A stretch of 64,000 nt of DNA from a bacterium HR28 (GCA_002898255.1 BEIE01000001.1:1178001-1242000), one strand, 5' to 3'; positions 39,532-49,624 are shown, counted from the first letter of the stretch. The notes: generated from the sequence alone by a model not told the origin. Numbers and translations: made by a program.

Positions 39532-42507
39532 TCAGGAGACCGAGATGCGCGCCGGATCGAGTCGTTGCGCCAGGACTTCGGCGAAATGCCGCGGACGGCG
39601 GCGCGTAAAGTGGGCGATTTGCTCGCGGCAGGAGACGCCGGCTACCGCCACGATCGTCTCCGGCGGCTGCTCGAGTACCTTTGGAAAGAGCCGATCTGCC
39701 CCAATCTTCTGCGAAATCTCGTAGTGCTCGATTTCGTAGCCGAACGAGCCAGCCATACCGCAACATCCTGCGCCGCTCTCTTCCACCTGGCAGCCCGCCG
39801 CGCGCAAGAGTGCAAGTGTGTGCTTGACACCTACCAATGCTTTCTGATGGCAATGCCCGTGGAACAGGACACGCGGACCCGGGTCGGAACGGAAGGGAAG
39901 CGCCAAGCCCTCGCGTTCGATTGCACGTGCCAGGAACTCGTCGAGCAGGAAGCTCTGTTCGGCAACGATTGTGACGTCGTCCGATGGTGGCAAGAGGTCG
40001 GGATATTCGTCGCGGAAAGTTAAGATGCAGCTCGGCTCGGTGCCAACAATGGGGATACCGGCACGTGCAAAGGGCGCGAGGAGTGCGACGTTCTCGCGCG
40101 CGACGCGTTGTGCGTCGCGGAGGAGGCCTTTCGAAATCATCGGGCGGCCACAGCACTGTCGTCGTTCCAGCACCAAGACTTGGTAACCTGCCGCCTCAAG
40201 AAGCATGACCGCTGCGCGCCCGATTTCGGGATAGTTATAGGTGGCGAAGGTGTCGTGGAAGTAGATGACCGGTCCGCGAACCCCGTCTGTGCGGGGGATA
40301 TGCTGATCGCGGAACCACCGATCGAACGGGACGCGGACGAAGGCAGGGAGCGAGCGGTTGGGGTGGACGCCCAGCGCCCGCTTGGCGAGTGTGCCGAGCG
40401 GAGTTCGTAGTGCGAGGTTACTGAACGGTGCAGTGCGTGAGCCGAGTCGGTTCAGAAGATGGATGTGCGCAAATGCCCGTGCACGTAGCGGTGTCCCGTG
40501 CACGGCATAGTACTGCGCGAGAAACTCCGCTTTGATTCGCGCCATGTCGACGCTTGAGGGGCACTCGGTCTTGCACGCCTTGCAGGCGAGACAGAGATCG
40601 AATACCTCATAGGTTCGCGGGTCGGTGAAGTGTCTTGGTTCGAGAATACGGCCAGCAAGCGCGTTACGGAGTGCGTTGGCACGGGCGCGTGTTGTGTCAC
40701 GTTCGTCGCGTGTCGCCATGTAGGAGGGGCACATCGTCCCAACGCCGAGCTTGCGACAAACGCCAGCTCCGTTGCACATCTCAATGGCGCGCAGGAAACC
40801 GCCATCTTGCCGGAAGGCAAAGAAAGTCTTTGGCTCAATCGGCCGATAGTCCGGCCCATACCGCAGGTTCTGATCGAGTGGCGGACAATCGACGATCTTC
40901 CCCGGATTGAGGAGGCCGAGTGGATCAAAAGCGGCCTTAAGTTCTTTCATACACTGGTAAAGTGTGGGGCCAAAGAGAAGTGGATTCAGCTCACCGCGGG
41001 CCAAACCATCGCCATGCTCGCCGCTCAGCACACCACCGAACCGTTTGGCCAGCTCCAGAGAGCCTTCGGTGAGTGCTCGCATCGTCCGCACGCCATCAGC
41101 CGTCTTCAGATTCACAAGGGGGCGGACATGCAGACAGCCGGCGCTGGCGTGCGCGTAGAAAGCAGCTTTTGTTCCGTGCTCGGCGACGAGGCGTAGGATC
41201 TCACGCACATATTCGGCGAGGTGTTCGACCGGTACTGAGACATCCTCAATACAGGCGATGGGCTTGAGATCGCCGCGGATACTGTAGAGTAGACCGAGTC
41301 CGGCTTTGCGTACCGCCCAAACGTCGGCTTGTTGCTGGCGGTCGGTGATCGCGATGGGATCACGCCCGAGCCGGCGCTCTGCGACTACCCGGAGGAGCCG
41401 ATCCAACTTGCTCTGAAGCTCCTGCTCGCTCTCGGCATAGTATTCGACCATGAGCAGGGCTTCAGGGGCACCGCGTAAAAACGCAATCCGTGGCGCGTAA
41501 CCGGGTTGTTCTCGGGTAAGCCGTATCAGCAGTCCGTCCATCAGTTCTACGGCCGACGGTTCCGTCTCGAGCAGGGTCGGTACCGCTTCCATCGCTTCGA
41601 CGAGGTCATCGAATTGGAGAAGGACGAGCCCGGTGAGTCGAGGAAGCGGCACGAGGTTCAACGTGTACTCAAGCCCGACTGCTAACGTTCCCTCTGAGCT
41701 CGCAAGGAGCCGAGCCACATTGAGCTGGGGCTCGAGTAAGACAGGAAGACCATAACCGCTCGCTCGGCGCCAGTGTTTGGGGTACTCACGGGCAATCGCT
41801 TCGCCGTATTGCGTGCGGAGGCGCAGGAGTTCGCGGTAGAGTAACCCTTCCCGGGAATCGCAGGAAGCGCGGCGTTCGACCTCATCCCACGGAAGCGAGC
41901 GAAACGAGAGTTCGCTGCCGTCGGAGAGCAGCGTATGCGCTTCAAGGACGTGATCGGCCGTCATGCCGTAAAGTATCGAGTGGGAACCGGACGCGTTATT
42001 GCCGATCACCCCACCGATTGTCGCTCGATCTGCACTGGCCGGATCGGGGCCGAACATGAGGCCATAGCGGCGGAGCTTCGCATTGAGCTGTGCCAAGACA
42101 ATGCCGGGTTGGACGCGAGCTGTGCGCGCGCTGGGATCGACGTCGAGGAGCTGATTCAGGTACTTCGAGAAGTCGATGACAATGGCTCGACCGACGGCCT
42201 GTCCGGCGAGACTACTGCCACCACCGCGAGGCAAGACTGGTACCTCAAACTGCCGTGCTAGCTCGATCGTCCAACGGACATCGTCGTAGGTGCGGGGAAT
42301 CACAACGCCGATCGGCTCGATCTGGTAATTCGAGGCGTCAGTGCTGTAGAGCATGCGACTGTAAAGATCGAACCGGACTTCTCCCTCCAGTCGCCAGCGC
42401 AGCGCTTGTTCAAGTTCCTCGATTACCTCGCGGGCCTCAGGACCTGCAGTTCGGGTCTCACTCGCCGGTAGCGTCGCCACGATGTGGTTCCTTTCCTCCG
42501 AAGTCAT
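39532..42507 (-). CDS. fused FAD-binding and (Fe-S)-binding oxidoreductase (glycolate/D-lactate dehydrogenase-like)
   Basis: FEVPVLPRGGGSSLAGQAVG...GVIGNNASGSHSI...LSGEHGDGLARG; ferredoxin-like motif CLACKACKTECPSSVD; CCG motifs RRQCCGRPMISKG and ESGAGCCGMAGSFGYE. Confidence 0.95.
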   Translation of the reverse strand: MTSEERNHIVATLPASETRTAGPEAREVIEELEQALRWRLEGEVRFDLYSRMLYSTDASNYQIEPIGVVIPRTYDDVRWTIELARQFEVPVLPRGGGSSLAGQAVGRAIVIDFSKYLNQLLDVDPSARTARVQPGIVLAQLNAKLRRYGLMFGPDPASADRATIGGVIGNNASGSHSILYGMTADHVLEAHTLLSDGSELSFRSLPWDEVERRASCDSREGLLYRELLRLRTQYGEAIAREYPKHWRRASGYGLPVLLEPQLNVARLLASSEGTLAVGLEYTLNLVPLPRLTGLVLLQFDDLVEAMEAVPTLLETEPSAVELMDGLLIRLTREQPGYAPRIAFLRGAPEALLMVEYYAESEQELQSKLDRLLRVVAERRLGRDPIAITDRQQQADVWAVRKAGLGLLYSIRGDLKPIACIEDVSVPVEHLAEYVREILRLVAEHGTKAAFYAHASAGCLHVRPLVNLKTADGVRTMRALTEGSLELAKRFGGVLSGEHGDGLARGELNPLLFGPTLYQCMKELKAAFDPLGLLNPGKIVDCPPLDQNLRYGPDYRPIEPKTFFAFRQDGGFLRAIEMCNGAGVCRKLGVGTMCPSYMATRDERDTTRARANALRNALAGRILEPRHFTDPRTYEVFDLCLACKACKTECPSSVDMARIKAEFLAQYYAVHGTPLRARAFAHIHLLNRLGSRTAPFSNLALRTPLGTLAKRALGVHPNRSLPAFVRVPFDRWFRDQHIPRTDGVRGPVIYFHDTFATYNYPEIGRAAVMLLEAAGYQVLVLERRQCCGRPMISKGLLRDAQRVARENVALLAPFARAGIPIVGTEPSCILTFRDEYPDLLPPSDDVTIVAEQSFLLDEFLARAIEREGLALPFRSDPGPRVLFHGHCHQKALVGVKHTLALLRAAGCQVEESGAGCCGMAGSFGYEIEHYEISQKIGADRLFPKVLEQPPETIVAVAGVSCREQIAHFTRRRPRHFAEVLAQRLDPARISVS

Positions 42508-42933
42508 CCGAAGTCATCGACCGCTGACCTATCATGTCCAGGAGCAGTCTAACACTGACGAACTCGATACGCGGAGCTTTCGTCTGCTGATGTGAGCGGT
42601 GACCGGAGCTTGGACGGGTACGGTGTCGCGAAGTGTCGGCAAGCAGACTGGTACCGGTGGGGAGTCTTTTCCAGTTGTGCGACGAGGAATCGTGAGCGGA
42701 TGTGCTGCTGAAGATGTCTCTGATCAGCCTAGGGTACTGACGTGAGAGGGGCGTTCGTTCCAGATCGCGATGTGGAACGTGTTTTCAGCGCGTGACGGTA
42801 CGTGAGTGCCGTGATCAGTGAGGAGTGACACGGGTTAGGGGAGGGACGAGTTGGTGAGAAACAGGGCTGTGACAGTTGGCGTTCTGTACAGCGAGGCATC
42901 GGTGATGCAAGAGGTGCGCCGCTGTCAAGAAGA

Positions 42934-42960
42934 GAGGCCAGCCCAACGTGGGCTGGCCTC
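42934..42960 (-). terminator. 12-bp hairpin downstream of the TetR gene
   Basis: gaggccagccca-acg-tgggctggcctc, followed on the minus strand by ttcttgac. Confidence 0.75.
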
Positions 42961-43008
42961 GCAAGGTCTTGACTCGGCTAAACGCGCCGCCAGCGTGACC
43001 GGATAACC

Positions 43009-43590
43009 TCAGCTGCCTGCCAGGCCCTTGAGCAGCACAGGTAGCGCGGTTTCAACAAGTTCGCTCGGCTCTTTGCCGGTCAAGCGGGCGTTGGCATGTA
43101 TTGCCTCGGCGGCGGAGAGAATTGCCAATGCTGCGAAGCGGGTATCGACTGCACCGCCTTCGCCGCGTTTGCGCGCACCCTGGAGGAAGTTCTCGATCGG
43201 CCGGACCAAGCAGTCGAGGGCGAGCTCGGTCAGGCGCTTGCGGTGTTCCTCAGAAATTGCTGGAAAGTCAGCCAGAAGCATTCGGGCCAGATCGACTGGC
43301 GGATGGCTGGCGAACCACTGGAGGACTGCACGTAGCCCAGCTTCGAGAGATTCCCCTGCTCCCGCAATTGCTTGCTCAAGTCCCTCGCGGTGGGCTTGCA
43401 GTCCTCGCTCTGTAACTGTGACGTACAGCTCTTCCTTGCCACCTGGAAAGTGATAGTAGAGCGATGCCTGACGGATGCCCAATTCCTGGGCAATGTCCCT
43501 CAAGGTAACGGCCTTGTAACCGCGCTCAGCGAACAGTCGCTCGGCAGCGGCCTGAACGCGCTCACGTGCAGCGCTGATCGTGCTCACCAC
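43009..43590 (-). CDS. TetR/AcrR family transcriptional regulator
   Basis: RERVQAAAERLFAERGYKAVTLRDIAQELGIRQASLYYHFPGGKEELYVTV. Confidence 0.95.
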   Translation of the reverse strand: MVSTISAARERVQAAAERLFAERGYKAVTLRDIAQELGIRQASLYYHFPGGKEELYVTVTERGLQAHREGLEQAIAGAGESLEAGLRAVLQWFASHPPVDLARMLLADFPAISEEHRKRLTELALDCLVRPIENFLQGARKRGEGGAVDTRFAALAILSAAEAIHANARLTGKEPSELVETALPVLLKGLAGS

Positions 43591-43619
43591 AGTACCCTCC
43601 TCTAACTCGCACTTCTACT

Positions 43620-43672
43620 GAACGGCCAGTCACACTATACCAAAACTTGTCAGCGTCGTCAACCGGCCGTTC
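43620..43672. promoter_or_regulatory. inverted repeat in the TetR/MFS divergent intergenic region
   Basis: GAACGGCC (43620-43627) and GGCCGTTC (43665-43672) are exact 8-bp inverted arms; the first also lies within ACTG-AACGGC-CAGT. Confidence 0.45.
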
Positions 43673-43824
43673 CATCCGCTTCCAGGGGTTCTCAGGCAAG
43701 AAGACGGCTCGATCTATACCACAACTGTTGCCGGATCAGGATCATTTTGCGTTCGAGCACCAGTCACACAATGACCGTTGGTTGATGATCAAGTATGATC
43801 ACCCTAGGGAAGGGACGGCGAACG

Positions 43825-45048
43825 ATGGCCGAGTCCGCGCTTCCGTTCACTAGTCAGGGAAACCGGGTCGGGCTGTGGCTCATTCGCGCACTTGTGTTCG
43901 CTGCCTTTTTTGATCTGTTCGTTCAGTATCCAGTAGCGGCCCCGTATGCGGTTGCGCTCGGAGCCTCGTCCGCATTGGTGGGACTGATTGTTGCGGCATA
44001 TTCCATCGCAAATCTCTTGGCGAACGTTGGGGCTGGGATCGTTCTCGATCGCTGGGGGCGAACGCGTCCGCTACTGGTCGGTCTGATCGCGACTGCGGCT
44101 GTTGTAGCAGGGTACACACTGGTGCGCTCGCCTGTCCAGTTGGTTGGGTTGCGACTACTCCACGGTCTTGTGGTGGCCGTCCTCGCACCAGGGGCATTTG
44201 CGCTCGCTGGTGACGTGGCACGCACAGAGGATCGGGCGCGTGTCATGGGCAGCAACGGGGCTGTGATCGCGGTGGCTGCCATCGTCGCGCCCTCCTTTGC
44301 GGGAGTCATCCAGGAGCGAGGCGGTTTTCACACAGTTTTTCTTTTCGATGCAACGCTTCTCCTCATTGTCGCGTGCCTCCTGTGGTTGTTCCGTGCACAC
44401 CTCCGGCCACTCGACTTGGGACGCTCGATCACGATGAGTGATTCGACACGGTGGTCGACACTCTTACGGCAACAGTTCGCACCCTACTCGACAATTCTCG
44501 GTTTCACTGTCGCTCTTGGGGTACTGGTAACGCATGTCCCTGAGCGACTCCAGGCGCTTGGTATCTCCCCCGCTGTGCGCGGTGCCGCATTCAGCTTGTA
44601 TGGATTGCTGGCTGCGGCCGTGATGATCAGCCCGGTCAGTGGACGTTTGATACGACAGCAGTGGTCGATCGGTGCGGCTGTGGGTGCGGGATTGATCGCA
44701 CTCGGTCTGCTCATCGCCAGCGGGCTGGGAATGTCTTCGCCGACTATCGTAGAGTGGGCAACACTCTTCGGCGCTGCCGTGTTCGGCTTTGGATTCGGTC
44801 TCCTCTTTCCGGCGGTGACTGCGGAAGTGGCTCGCCGTGTACCACGACAGGCCCGCGGCCGTGCATTTGGATTCTTCTACGCTGTCTATTCGCTGGGGGT
44901 GATACTGGGAGCGCTCGCCGCGGGATGGCTCGCGGAATTCGGCGGGCTCACATCAGGCTGGCCGTTCCTTGCGGGGGCGCTCGTCGTTGCTGGTGGGTCG
45001 ATTATCCCGTTGGTCGAGCGCCGGGTCCGCGAAGAAGCTGCTGTCTGA
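43825..45048 (+). CDS. MFS transporter
   Basis: LANVGAGIVLDRWGRTRPLLVGLIATAAVVAGYTLVRS; about 12 hydrophobic segments. Confidence 0.93.
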   Translation: MAESALPFTSQGNRVGLWLIRALVFAAFFDLFVQYPVAAPYAVALGASSALVGLIVAAYSIANLLANVGAGIVLDRWGRTRPLLVGLIATAAVVAGYTLVRSPVQLVGLRLLHGLVVAVLAPGAFALAGDVARTEDRARVMGSNGAVIAVAAIVAPSFAGVIQERGGFHTVFLFDATLLLIVACLLWLFRAHLRPLDLGRSITMSDSTRWSTLLRQQFAPYSTILGFTVALGVLVTHVPERLQALGISPAVRGAAFSLYGLLAAAVMISPVSGRLIRQQWSIGAAVGAGLIALGLLIASGLGMSSPTIVEWATLFGAAVFGFGFGLLFPAVTAEVARRVPRQARGRAFGFFYAVYSLGVILGALAAGWLAEFGGLTSGWPFLAGALVVAGGSIIPLVERRVREEAAV

Positions 45049-45512
45049 GACCTCTGTTTCGGGAGTCTCCGCAGGAGTTCCCTAACCAGTGCCTCGAGGC
45101 CTGTAAGGAGTGATGCGACCTGCTCGCTGTCGAGACGCTCAATTGCTTCAGAGAGGACCACCGCCGGTGCGATGTCAGCCAAGGCCACGATTCGCCCGGT
45201 GGGAGTGGGAGCAATCAGGACGGCGCGCCGATCGCGGGGATCGGACTCACGATGTGCGAGTCCGGCGTGCTCGAGTGCATCAACGAGGCGTGTCGCTGCA
45301 CCACGCGAGATCCCGAGCATCACTGCGAGTTCGCTCGCGCGCAGCGGTCCGAGCGTCGCGAGGAGTTGCAACGCTGCCATGTCTCGCTCGGCTGGAACCA
45401 GGCGTGTCGCTCCAACCAAAAGACCAAGCGTCCGAGCTGCCAGGATGACCTGCAGGAGGAGCTCAGTGACCTGAGTATGTGCGTCATGGTTCGACAATCG
45501 ACCCGAACCCAC
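44886..45512 (-). CDS. MarR family transcriptional regulator
   Basis: AALQLLATLGPLRASELAVMLGISRGAATRLVDALEHAGLAHRESDPRDRRAVLIAPTPTGR; probable GTG start preceded by ggaagg; start uncertain. Confidence 0.85.
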   Translation of the reverse strand: MGSGRLSNHDAHTQVTELLLQVILAARTLGLLVGATRLVPAERDMAALQLLATLGPLRASELAVMLGISRGAATRLVDALEHAGLAHRESDPRDRRAVLIAPTPTGRIVALADIAPAVVLSEAIERLDSEQVASLLTGLEALVRELLRRLPKQRSQTAASSRTRRSTNGIIDPPATTSAPARNGQPDVSPPNSASHPAASAPSITPSE

Positions 45513-46060
45513 GAGGCGAACCTTCCGCACTATTCCTTGGCCTAGCCTAGCGTGTCTAAAGGGATGGTGCGCATGATTCCTGCGTAGTCGATCTGTCATG
45601 AACGGCAATGACAAGAGTCCTGTGCAACTGTTGGTCTTCGGTCCTATCTACGGAACAGAATCAGGCATTGCACTGGCGACGAGGCGCGCAGCGCGAGTGA
45701 TGGTGCGAGCCTGCCAGCGTGGTTCCAAGTTCGCACAGTGCCGCGACCAAAACAGTTCGTGTTGACCGTAGTTCGCATCTAGTAAAGTGCAAGCGTCTCT
45801 CGAGAGGCGCAGCCGGATCACAAGCGCTGTTGTCCCATCTTCTGAGGAATCGTGGTGGATCCGATAGTGCTCTAGTTGTGCGGACTGTCGAGGATGAAAT
45901 TTTGCGCGCTCGAGTGCCCTATGCGGCCTCGATCTGTTTGTAGGGGGGACCGGGGGCTGCACCGCAGCCGATTTGGCGTGAGACGGCGCTTCGTGTAGGC
46001 TAGCGCAAGTGGAAAGGCGACGGACTCGTGGAGACCGAGCGAGGGACGGAGCGGGCAACG

Positions 46061-46729
46061 ATGGCGGAATATCCTGTACTACCTTGCGAACGACGCGAGA
46101 TCATCGGCAAGAAGGTCAAGCGACTTCGGCGTTCCGGCAAGACCCCTGGGGTCATCTCCGGACCAGTTGTGCCGACCCCGGTGCCGGTGAGCTTTAATGA
46201 GCGCGACTTCGAGCGTGTTTATCATCGGGCCGGTACAGCTCGACTCGTCGAATTGGTCGTTGATGGGAAGACCTATCCGGTGTTTATCCGTGAGGTTGCG
46301 GTTCATCCAGTGAGTCGGCAGATCCTGAACGTCGAGTTCTATGCCCCAGATCTGGCGCGACCGGTCGTCGTGACAGTTCCGGTCGTGACTGTAGGGGAGC
46401 TCGCTCCCGATGTCGCGGGGGTCGTGACGATCCAAACGCCGGAACTGGAAATCCGCGCACTTCCGACGGCTGTACCGGAGCACATCGAGGTCGATCTCAG
46501 TGTGCTCTCGAACGAGCGCACCGCAATCCATGCTGGAGAGATTCCGCTCCCGCCGGGTGTCGAGCTCGAAACCGATCCGGAGGTCGTGGTTGTCGTGCTC
46601 GAAGAAGCGGAGGAAGCCGAGGTCGCTGAAGAGGCGGCACACGTGTTGGCTGAAGAGATCGGGGATCGTCCACGCTCGGCGGAACAGGGTGCGACACCTG
46701 TCCGAGAGCGCGAGCTACGGGAATCGTGA
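46061..46729 (+). CDS. rplY: 50S ribosomal protein L25/general stress protein Ctc
   Basis: IIGKKVKRLRRSGKTPGVISGPVVPTPVPVSFNERDFERVYHRAGTARLVELVVDGKTYPVFIREVAVHPVSRQILNVEFY. Confidence 0.93.
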   Translation: MAEYPVLPCERREIIGKKVKRLRRSGKTPGVISGPVVPTPVPVSFNERDFERVYHRAGTARLVELVVDGKTYPVFIREVAVHPVSRQILNVEFYAPDLARPVVVTVPVVTVGELAPDVAGVVTIQTPELEIRALPTAVPEHIEVDLSVLSNERTAIHAGEIPLPPGVELETDPEVVVVVLEEAEEAEVAEEAAHVLAEEIGDRPRSAEQGATPVRERELRES

Positions 46730-46766
46730 GGGCGCGTGTTTGGGGTGTCACAATCCGCGTGGCCGG

Positions 46767-47150
46767 TTACCGGCGGATCGTCCGGCCAACGCGGGATACG
46801 GCCAGCGCGACTCCCGCAAGAAGCGAGAGCAACATGACCCAACGCCCCGGATGCCACGAGCGCCGGGGCGTTTCCATTGTCACGTGCTCAAGTTGCCACT
46901 CACGGGTGCCATCCGCACGTTCCAGGAGCCGAACATGCACTGACTCAACCAGGACGATCCCAGGCGGCGCAGGAGGCGCTTCCTCTCGCGGTGAGGACAG
47001 ACGCTGGCGAAGGTATTCCCCGACGACCGGCAGCGCCGTCTCGACTGAACGTGTGAGCAACCAGCGTAGTGGTGTTGGTGTGCTTGCTGGTAGGGCGAGT
47101 TCTGGACGATCAGGCAGCTCGGTGAGCGGGACAGGGAGTGGTCGCGTCAT
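46767..47150 (-). CDS. hypothetical protein with one C-terminal TM segment
   Basis: MTRPLPVPLTELPDRPELALP...GRWVMLLSLLAGVALAVSRVGRTIRR; ATGA-type overlap with the upstream CpXC gene. Confidence 0.7.
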   Translation of the reverse strand: MTRPLPVPLTELPDRPELALPASTPTPLRWLLTRSVETALPVVGEYLRQRLSSPREEAPPAPPGIVLVESVHVRLLERADGTREWQLEHVTMETPRRSWHPGRWVMLLSLLAGVALAVSRVGRTIRR

Positions 47151-47623
47151 GGACTCCTCTCTTTCTGCTGTCGGGTCTCCCACTCCTCACGGGCTCGGCG
47201 GACAGCGTCTTCACCACCGAGGAATTTCTCGATCAGCTGGTCTAGGCCGAATACCACGTCAACCCTAATGTCGACATCCTGGTATTTGAGTACGAGGTCC
47301 TCATAACGCGCCCAATACCAGTCTTCTCCACCACCAGCGTGATATTCCCACTCTGGTCGAACTTGCACGAGCAGTCGTTTGTCTGGATCGAAGTATTCGA
47401 AAATCGTATCGATTGGTCGCTGCTGCTTACACACTGGGCAGCGTGTCCAATGGATCGTCTTTAGCAGGATGCCAAGTCGTGCATCCGGGTGGGTACGGAC
47501 ATTGACTCGACGAGCGACAGGCGCTGACCAGACAGCGTTGCACGGTGGACAACGCATCTCAATTTCAGTGAATTCGGTCGGAAGATCAGGAGCCGCGCTT
47601 GCCTGCTCTGTGGTCTCCGCCAT
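47147..47623 (-). CDS. CpXC-domain-like zinc-binding protein
   Basis: EMRCPPCNAVWSAPVARRVNVRTHPDARLGILLKTIHWTRCPVCKQQRPIDTIFEYFDPDKRLLVQVRPEWEY. Confidence 0.75.
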   Translation of the reverse strand: MAETTEQASAAPDLPTEFTEIEMRCPPCNAVWSAPVARRVNVRTHPDARLGILLKTIHWTRCPVCKQQRPIDTIFEYFDPDKRLLVQVRPEWEYHAGGGEDWYWARYEDLVLKYQDVDIRVDVVFGLDQLIEKFLGGEDAVRRAREEWETRQQKERSP

Positions 47624-47918
47624 TGGTGCTGCCTTTCATGTGATGGCGTCCTGTGGTTTCCCACCCCCGGATTGTACCGAAAGCCTTCAGAGGCGTGATG
47701 GCGCACTCCCGATTGCAGTCCGCCACGTTTTCTCGAGGGTGAGGCAAGCGCTTGCGGCCACGAGGGACACGAAGGAGATGAAGTCAATAGGCCTGAGAGA
47801 CAAATGAACAAGGCGGTGGGAAATCACCCAAGCCATCAAGACGTACACAAGCCTCGTTGTCGGCTAGAGAGGGCAGGAAGACGAAAGAGATAGACTTGCA
47901 GTAGTCACGGGGGTTACG

Positions 47919-48161
47919 GTGTCCGACCAGGAAGCAGCTGTCGCAGAGCTCGAACGAGTAGGGTTCCGAGTCGTACGGCGCACAAGTGCACTGGTGTTTC
48001 TTGTTCATCCAGAGTATCCCGGCTTGCTGGTGCGAGTAGGAACCGTTTTTGTGGTTGCGGAACGCGACGGTGTCGAGCAGGCGCGTCAGCGGCTCGAGAC
48101 GCTCGACGTAGAGACGCTGCTCGGCCGTGCCAAGGAGCAGCGAACGGAGCCCATGGAATGA
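47919..48161 (+). CDS. small hypothetical protein
   Basis: 80-aa frame VSDQEAAVAELERVGFRVVRRTSALVFLVHPEYPGLLVRVGTVFVVAERDGVEQARQRLETLDVETLLGRAKEQ; 4-nt overlap with next gene. Confidence 0.7.
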   Translation: MSDQEAAVAELERVGFRVVRRTSALVFLVHPEYPGLLVRVGTVFVVAERDGVEQARQRLETLDVETLLGRAKEQRTEPME

Positions 48162-49624
48162 AAAAGCGCAAACTTTCGGAGGCGTTCTGGACCGGAGCCA
48201 CAATCGGTCTCATTTGGGGTGTCGCACAGCTTGGACTCGAGATCGTCCTTGGGGTAGAGACGTTCCTCCGAGGGTTATTGGAGCTGAGCACGCGCCTGAT
48301 CCCTGTCGAAACATTTGGATGGATACTCGGTGTTGCCGAAGCGAGTGCGAAACCGCTTGCTCTGCTTCTTATCCTCGCGCTCTTGGCTCTAACGAGTGGT
48401 GGTTTTGCCGTTCTCCTTGTTCGCTGGCCACGGTCGCGTCGCTGGTCACTCGGTATCCTCGCTGCGGGCACCGCTCTCGGTACCTTCATTGTGGCACTTG
48501 GCAGGGGCGGTTCTCTGTTCGTGAGTGGGCTCGTTGCGGCAGGGTTGACTTTAGTTCTGGTCGGGGGATTAGCAGCGTTCACCGCCGATGATGACGCTCC
48601 GCTGTCGATGCAGCGTCGGCAGCTCCTTCGTGTTCTCGTCGCAGGTGGGCTTTTGCTTTCGCTGGGAGCTGCTGGTCGACTGTTGGGTGAATTACAGGCG
48701 CGCTCTCGCCCACGGGGGACAGTAGATGCGCGTGGGCTGCCACCTGCTTTGACGCCAGTCGGTGATTTCTACGTTGTGTCGAAGAACTTATCCGATCCCA
48801 TGGTGGATGGCGGGACATGGCGTCTGCGGATCCACGGTCGGGTGGCACGGACGCTCGAACTCGACCTCGCTACGATCCGGACTCGACCGAGCACACGGAT
48901 GATCTCAACGCTGGAGTGCATCAGCAACGACGTGTGGGGGCCGTACATAAGTACCGGGGAATGGATCGGCGTGCCACTCCGTGACCTGTTGCTCGAAGCC
49001 GAGCCGCAGCATCCGGTTGTTGACGTGATCCTGCGTGCTGCTGATGGGTACAGCGACTCGATCCCGTTGTCGTTGGCGCTGCAACCGTCGGTCCTCTTGG
49101 CGTACGGGCTGAACGGCCAAACGCTTCCTCCTGAGCACGGTTTCCCGCTCCGCTTGGTCGTGCCAGGAATCTATGGCATGAAGAACGTCAAATGGATTAC
49201 AGAGATCGAGCTTTCCGATACTGACTACTTCGGGTACTGGCAGCAACGCGGGTGGAGCGATACAGCCGTTGTGCAAATCCATTCACGGATCGACGTGCCA
49301 CGTGGCGGAAGCGTCCTGCCCATTGGCCAGGATGTGTTCGTCGGAGGCATCGCTTTTGCGGGAGATCGGGGAATTGCCCGCGTTGAACTTTCAACGGATG
49401 GTGGGACGACGTGGCAGGAAGTCGAGCGTGAGACCCCACTTTCTCGCTTCAGCTGGGTGCGCTGGTGGGCGATGTGGCGTCCGACCGTGCCAGGACGGTA
49501 TCGGCTAGTGGTGCGCGCCTGGGACGGAACGGGAGCGCTACAAGAAGAGCAGGAGCGACCGCCTTTGCCCGAGGGGGCGACTGGATGGCATCGGATCACC
49601 GTCGAAGTCCGAGCAGCCGCATGA
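48158..49624 (+). CDS. membrane-anchored molybdopterin-dependent oxidoreductase (sulfite oxidase fold)
   Basis: About four TM segments, then LELDLATIRTRPSTRMISTLECISNDVWGPYISTGEWIGVPLRDLLLEA (Cys ligand) and Mo-co dimerisation-like VFVGGIAFAGDRGIARVELSTDGGTTWQEVE. Confidence 0.93.
   Translation: MKKRKLSEAFWTGATIGLIWGVAQLGLEIVLGVETFLRGLLELSTRLIPVETFGWILGVAEASAKPLALLLILALLALTSGGFAVLLVRWPRSRRWSLGILAAGTALGTFIVALGRGGSLFVSGLVAAGLTLVLVGGLAAFTADDDAPLSMQRRQLLRVLVAGGLLLSLGAAGRLLGELQARSRPRGTVDARGLPPALTPVGDFYVVSKNLSDPMVDGGTWRLRIHGRVARTLELDLATIRTRPSTRMISTLECISNDVWGPYISTGEWIGVPLRDLLLEAEPQHPVVDVILRAADGYSDSIPLSLALQPSVLLAYGLNGQTLPPEHGFPLRLVVPGIYGMKNVKWITEIELSDTDYFGYWQQRGWSDTAVVQIHSRIDVPRGGSVLPIGQDVFVGGIAFAGDRGIARVELSTDGGTTWQEVERETPLSRFSWVRWWAMWRPTVPGRYRLVVRAWDGTGALQEEQERPPLPEGATGWHRITVEVRAAA

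Noticed and set aside
39509-40156. N-terminal extension of the 356-aa ORF ending at 39086
   Set aside because: The extension is an out-of-frame reading of the FAD/Fe-S gene on the same strand; the real gene likely starts at 39508.
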